This document shows, piece after piece, positions 13,711 to 13,760 of a stretch of DNA of 13,760 nucleotides. The notes beneath the pieces were generated by a model. That model was not told the origin of the DNA and ran no database searches. It was given only the letters and a program-made list of their open reading frames with translations. This stretch comes from Candidatus Luteimonas excrementigallinarum (GTDB lineage Bacteria > Pseudomonadota > Gammaproteobacteria > Xanthomonadales > Xanthomonadaceae): contig DXCY01000157.1 in the NCBI GenBank assembly GCA_019115725.1, forward strand, positions 1 to 13,760, written 5' to 3'. How positions within the stretch are numbered: position 1 is the stretch's first letter; the number at the start of each line of letters is the position of its first letter. The translations under genes were made by a program, and so were the position numbers.

Positions 13711-13760
13711 ATGGCAAGTGGCGCGTACAGCGACCATATGCCAAGGCTGATACGCGGCAC
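13711..13760 (+). CDS. Start of an unidentified gene, cut by the window end
   Basis: Sixteen codons (MASGAYSDHMPRLIRG) open to the edge. GAGGGGG at 13696-13702 lies 8 nt before the ATG at 13711, an excellent ribosome site. An in-frame ATG at 13669 would add 14 residues but has only a weak site. The product cannot be named from so few residues; it does not start like the ATPase usually found next in XrtA loci, and a sugar transferase or regulator is possible. Confidence 0.45.
   Translation, partial: MASGAYSDHMPRLIRG

Noticed and set aside
12316..13737. Minus-strand open frame opposite the barrel protein
   Set aside because: Antisense shadow; the plus strand has a signal peptide, ribosome site and beta-strand pattern.

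Overview
This GC-rich window most likely comes from a gammaproteobacterium of the Lysobacteraceae/Xanthomonadaceae (Luteimonas/Lysobacter/Stenotrophomonas type). The basis is the gene families, the conserved block bamC-dapA / gcvR-bcp, and GTAG-type REP hairpins like those described in Stenotrophomonas. The genus is inferred and no search was run.

Left part (1-4391). A BamC-like lipoprotein gene and dapA lie on the minus strand as a probable operon. Back to back with them on the plus strand are gcvR (two ACT domains) and bcp (peroxiredoxin). The same arrangement occurs in E. coli. The two promoters overlap in about 40 bp, and both dapA and gcvR appear to start with TTG. Next comes a PIN-PhoH ATPase gene. 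A REPIN-like pair of inverted GTAG hairpins precedes it and more hairpins follow it.

Middle part (4330-9042). A small XRE-type regulator with a convincing promoter and a 26-bp imperfect palindrome over its -35 box sits 1 nt upstream of a SulP transporter. Then thiD (HMP-P kinase) overlaps an alpha/beta hydrolase by 4 bp. The hydrolase converges on galE (minus strand) with an 11-bp tail overlap.

Right part (9163-13760). Divergent from galE are four genes in tight order: outer-membrane polysaccharide export lipoprotein, Wzz-type chain-length determinant, BY-kinase-like ATPase, and an outer-membrane beta-barrel protein. This order matches the start of exosortase A (XrtA)/PEP-CTERM exopolysaccharide loci. 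Together they would control chain length and carry polymer through the envelope, and galE could supply UDP-galactose-type precursors. No exosortase, PEP-CTERM protein or glycosyltransferase is visible inside the window. A 225-bp leader and the first codons of another gene close it.

Most notable: the kinase-like protein has lost the Walker A lysine; DapA lacks most lysine-feedback residues; the XRE regulator has a clear candidate operator; and a REPIN begins inside the bcp stop codon.
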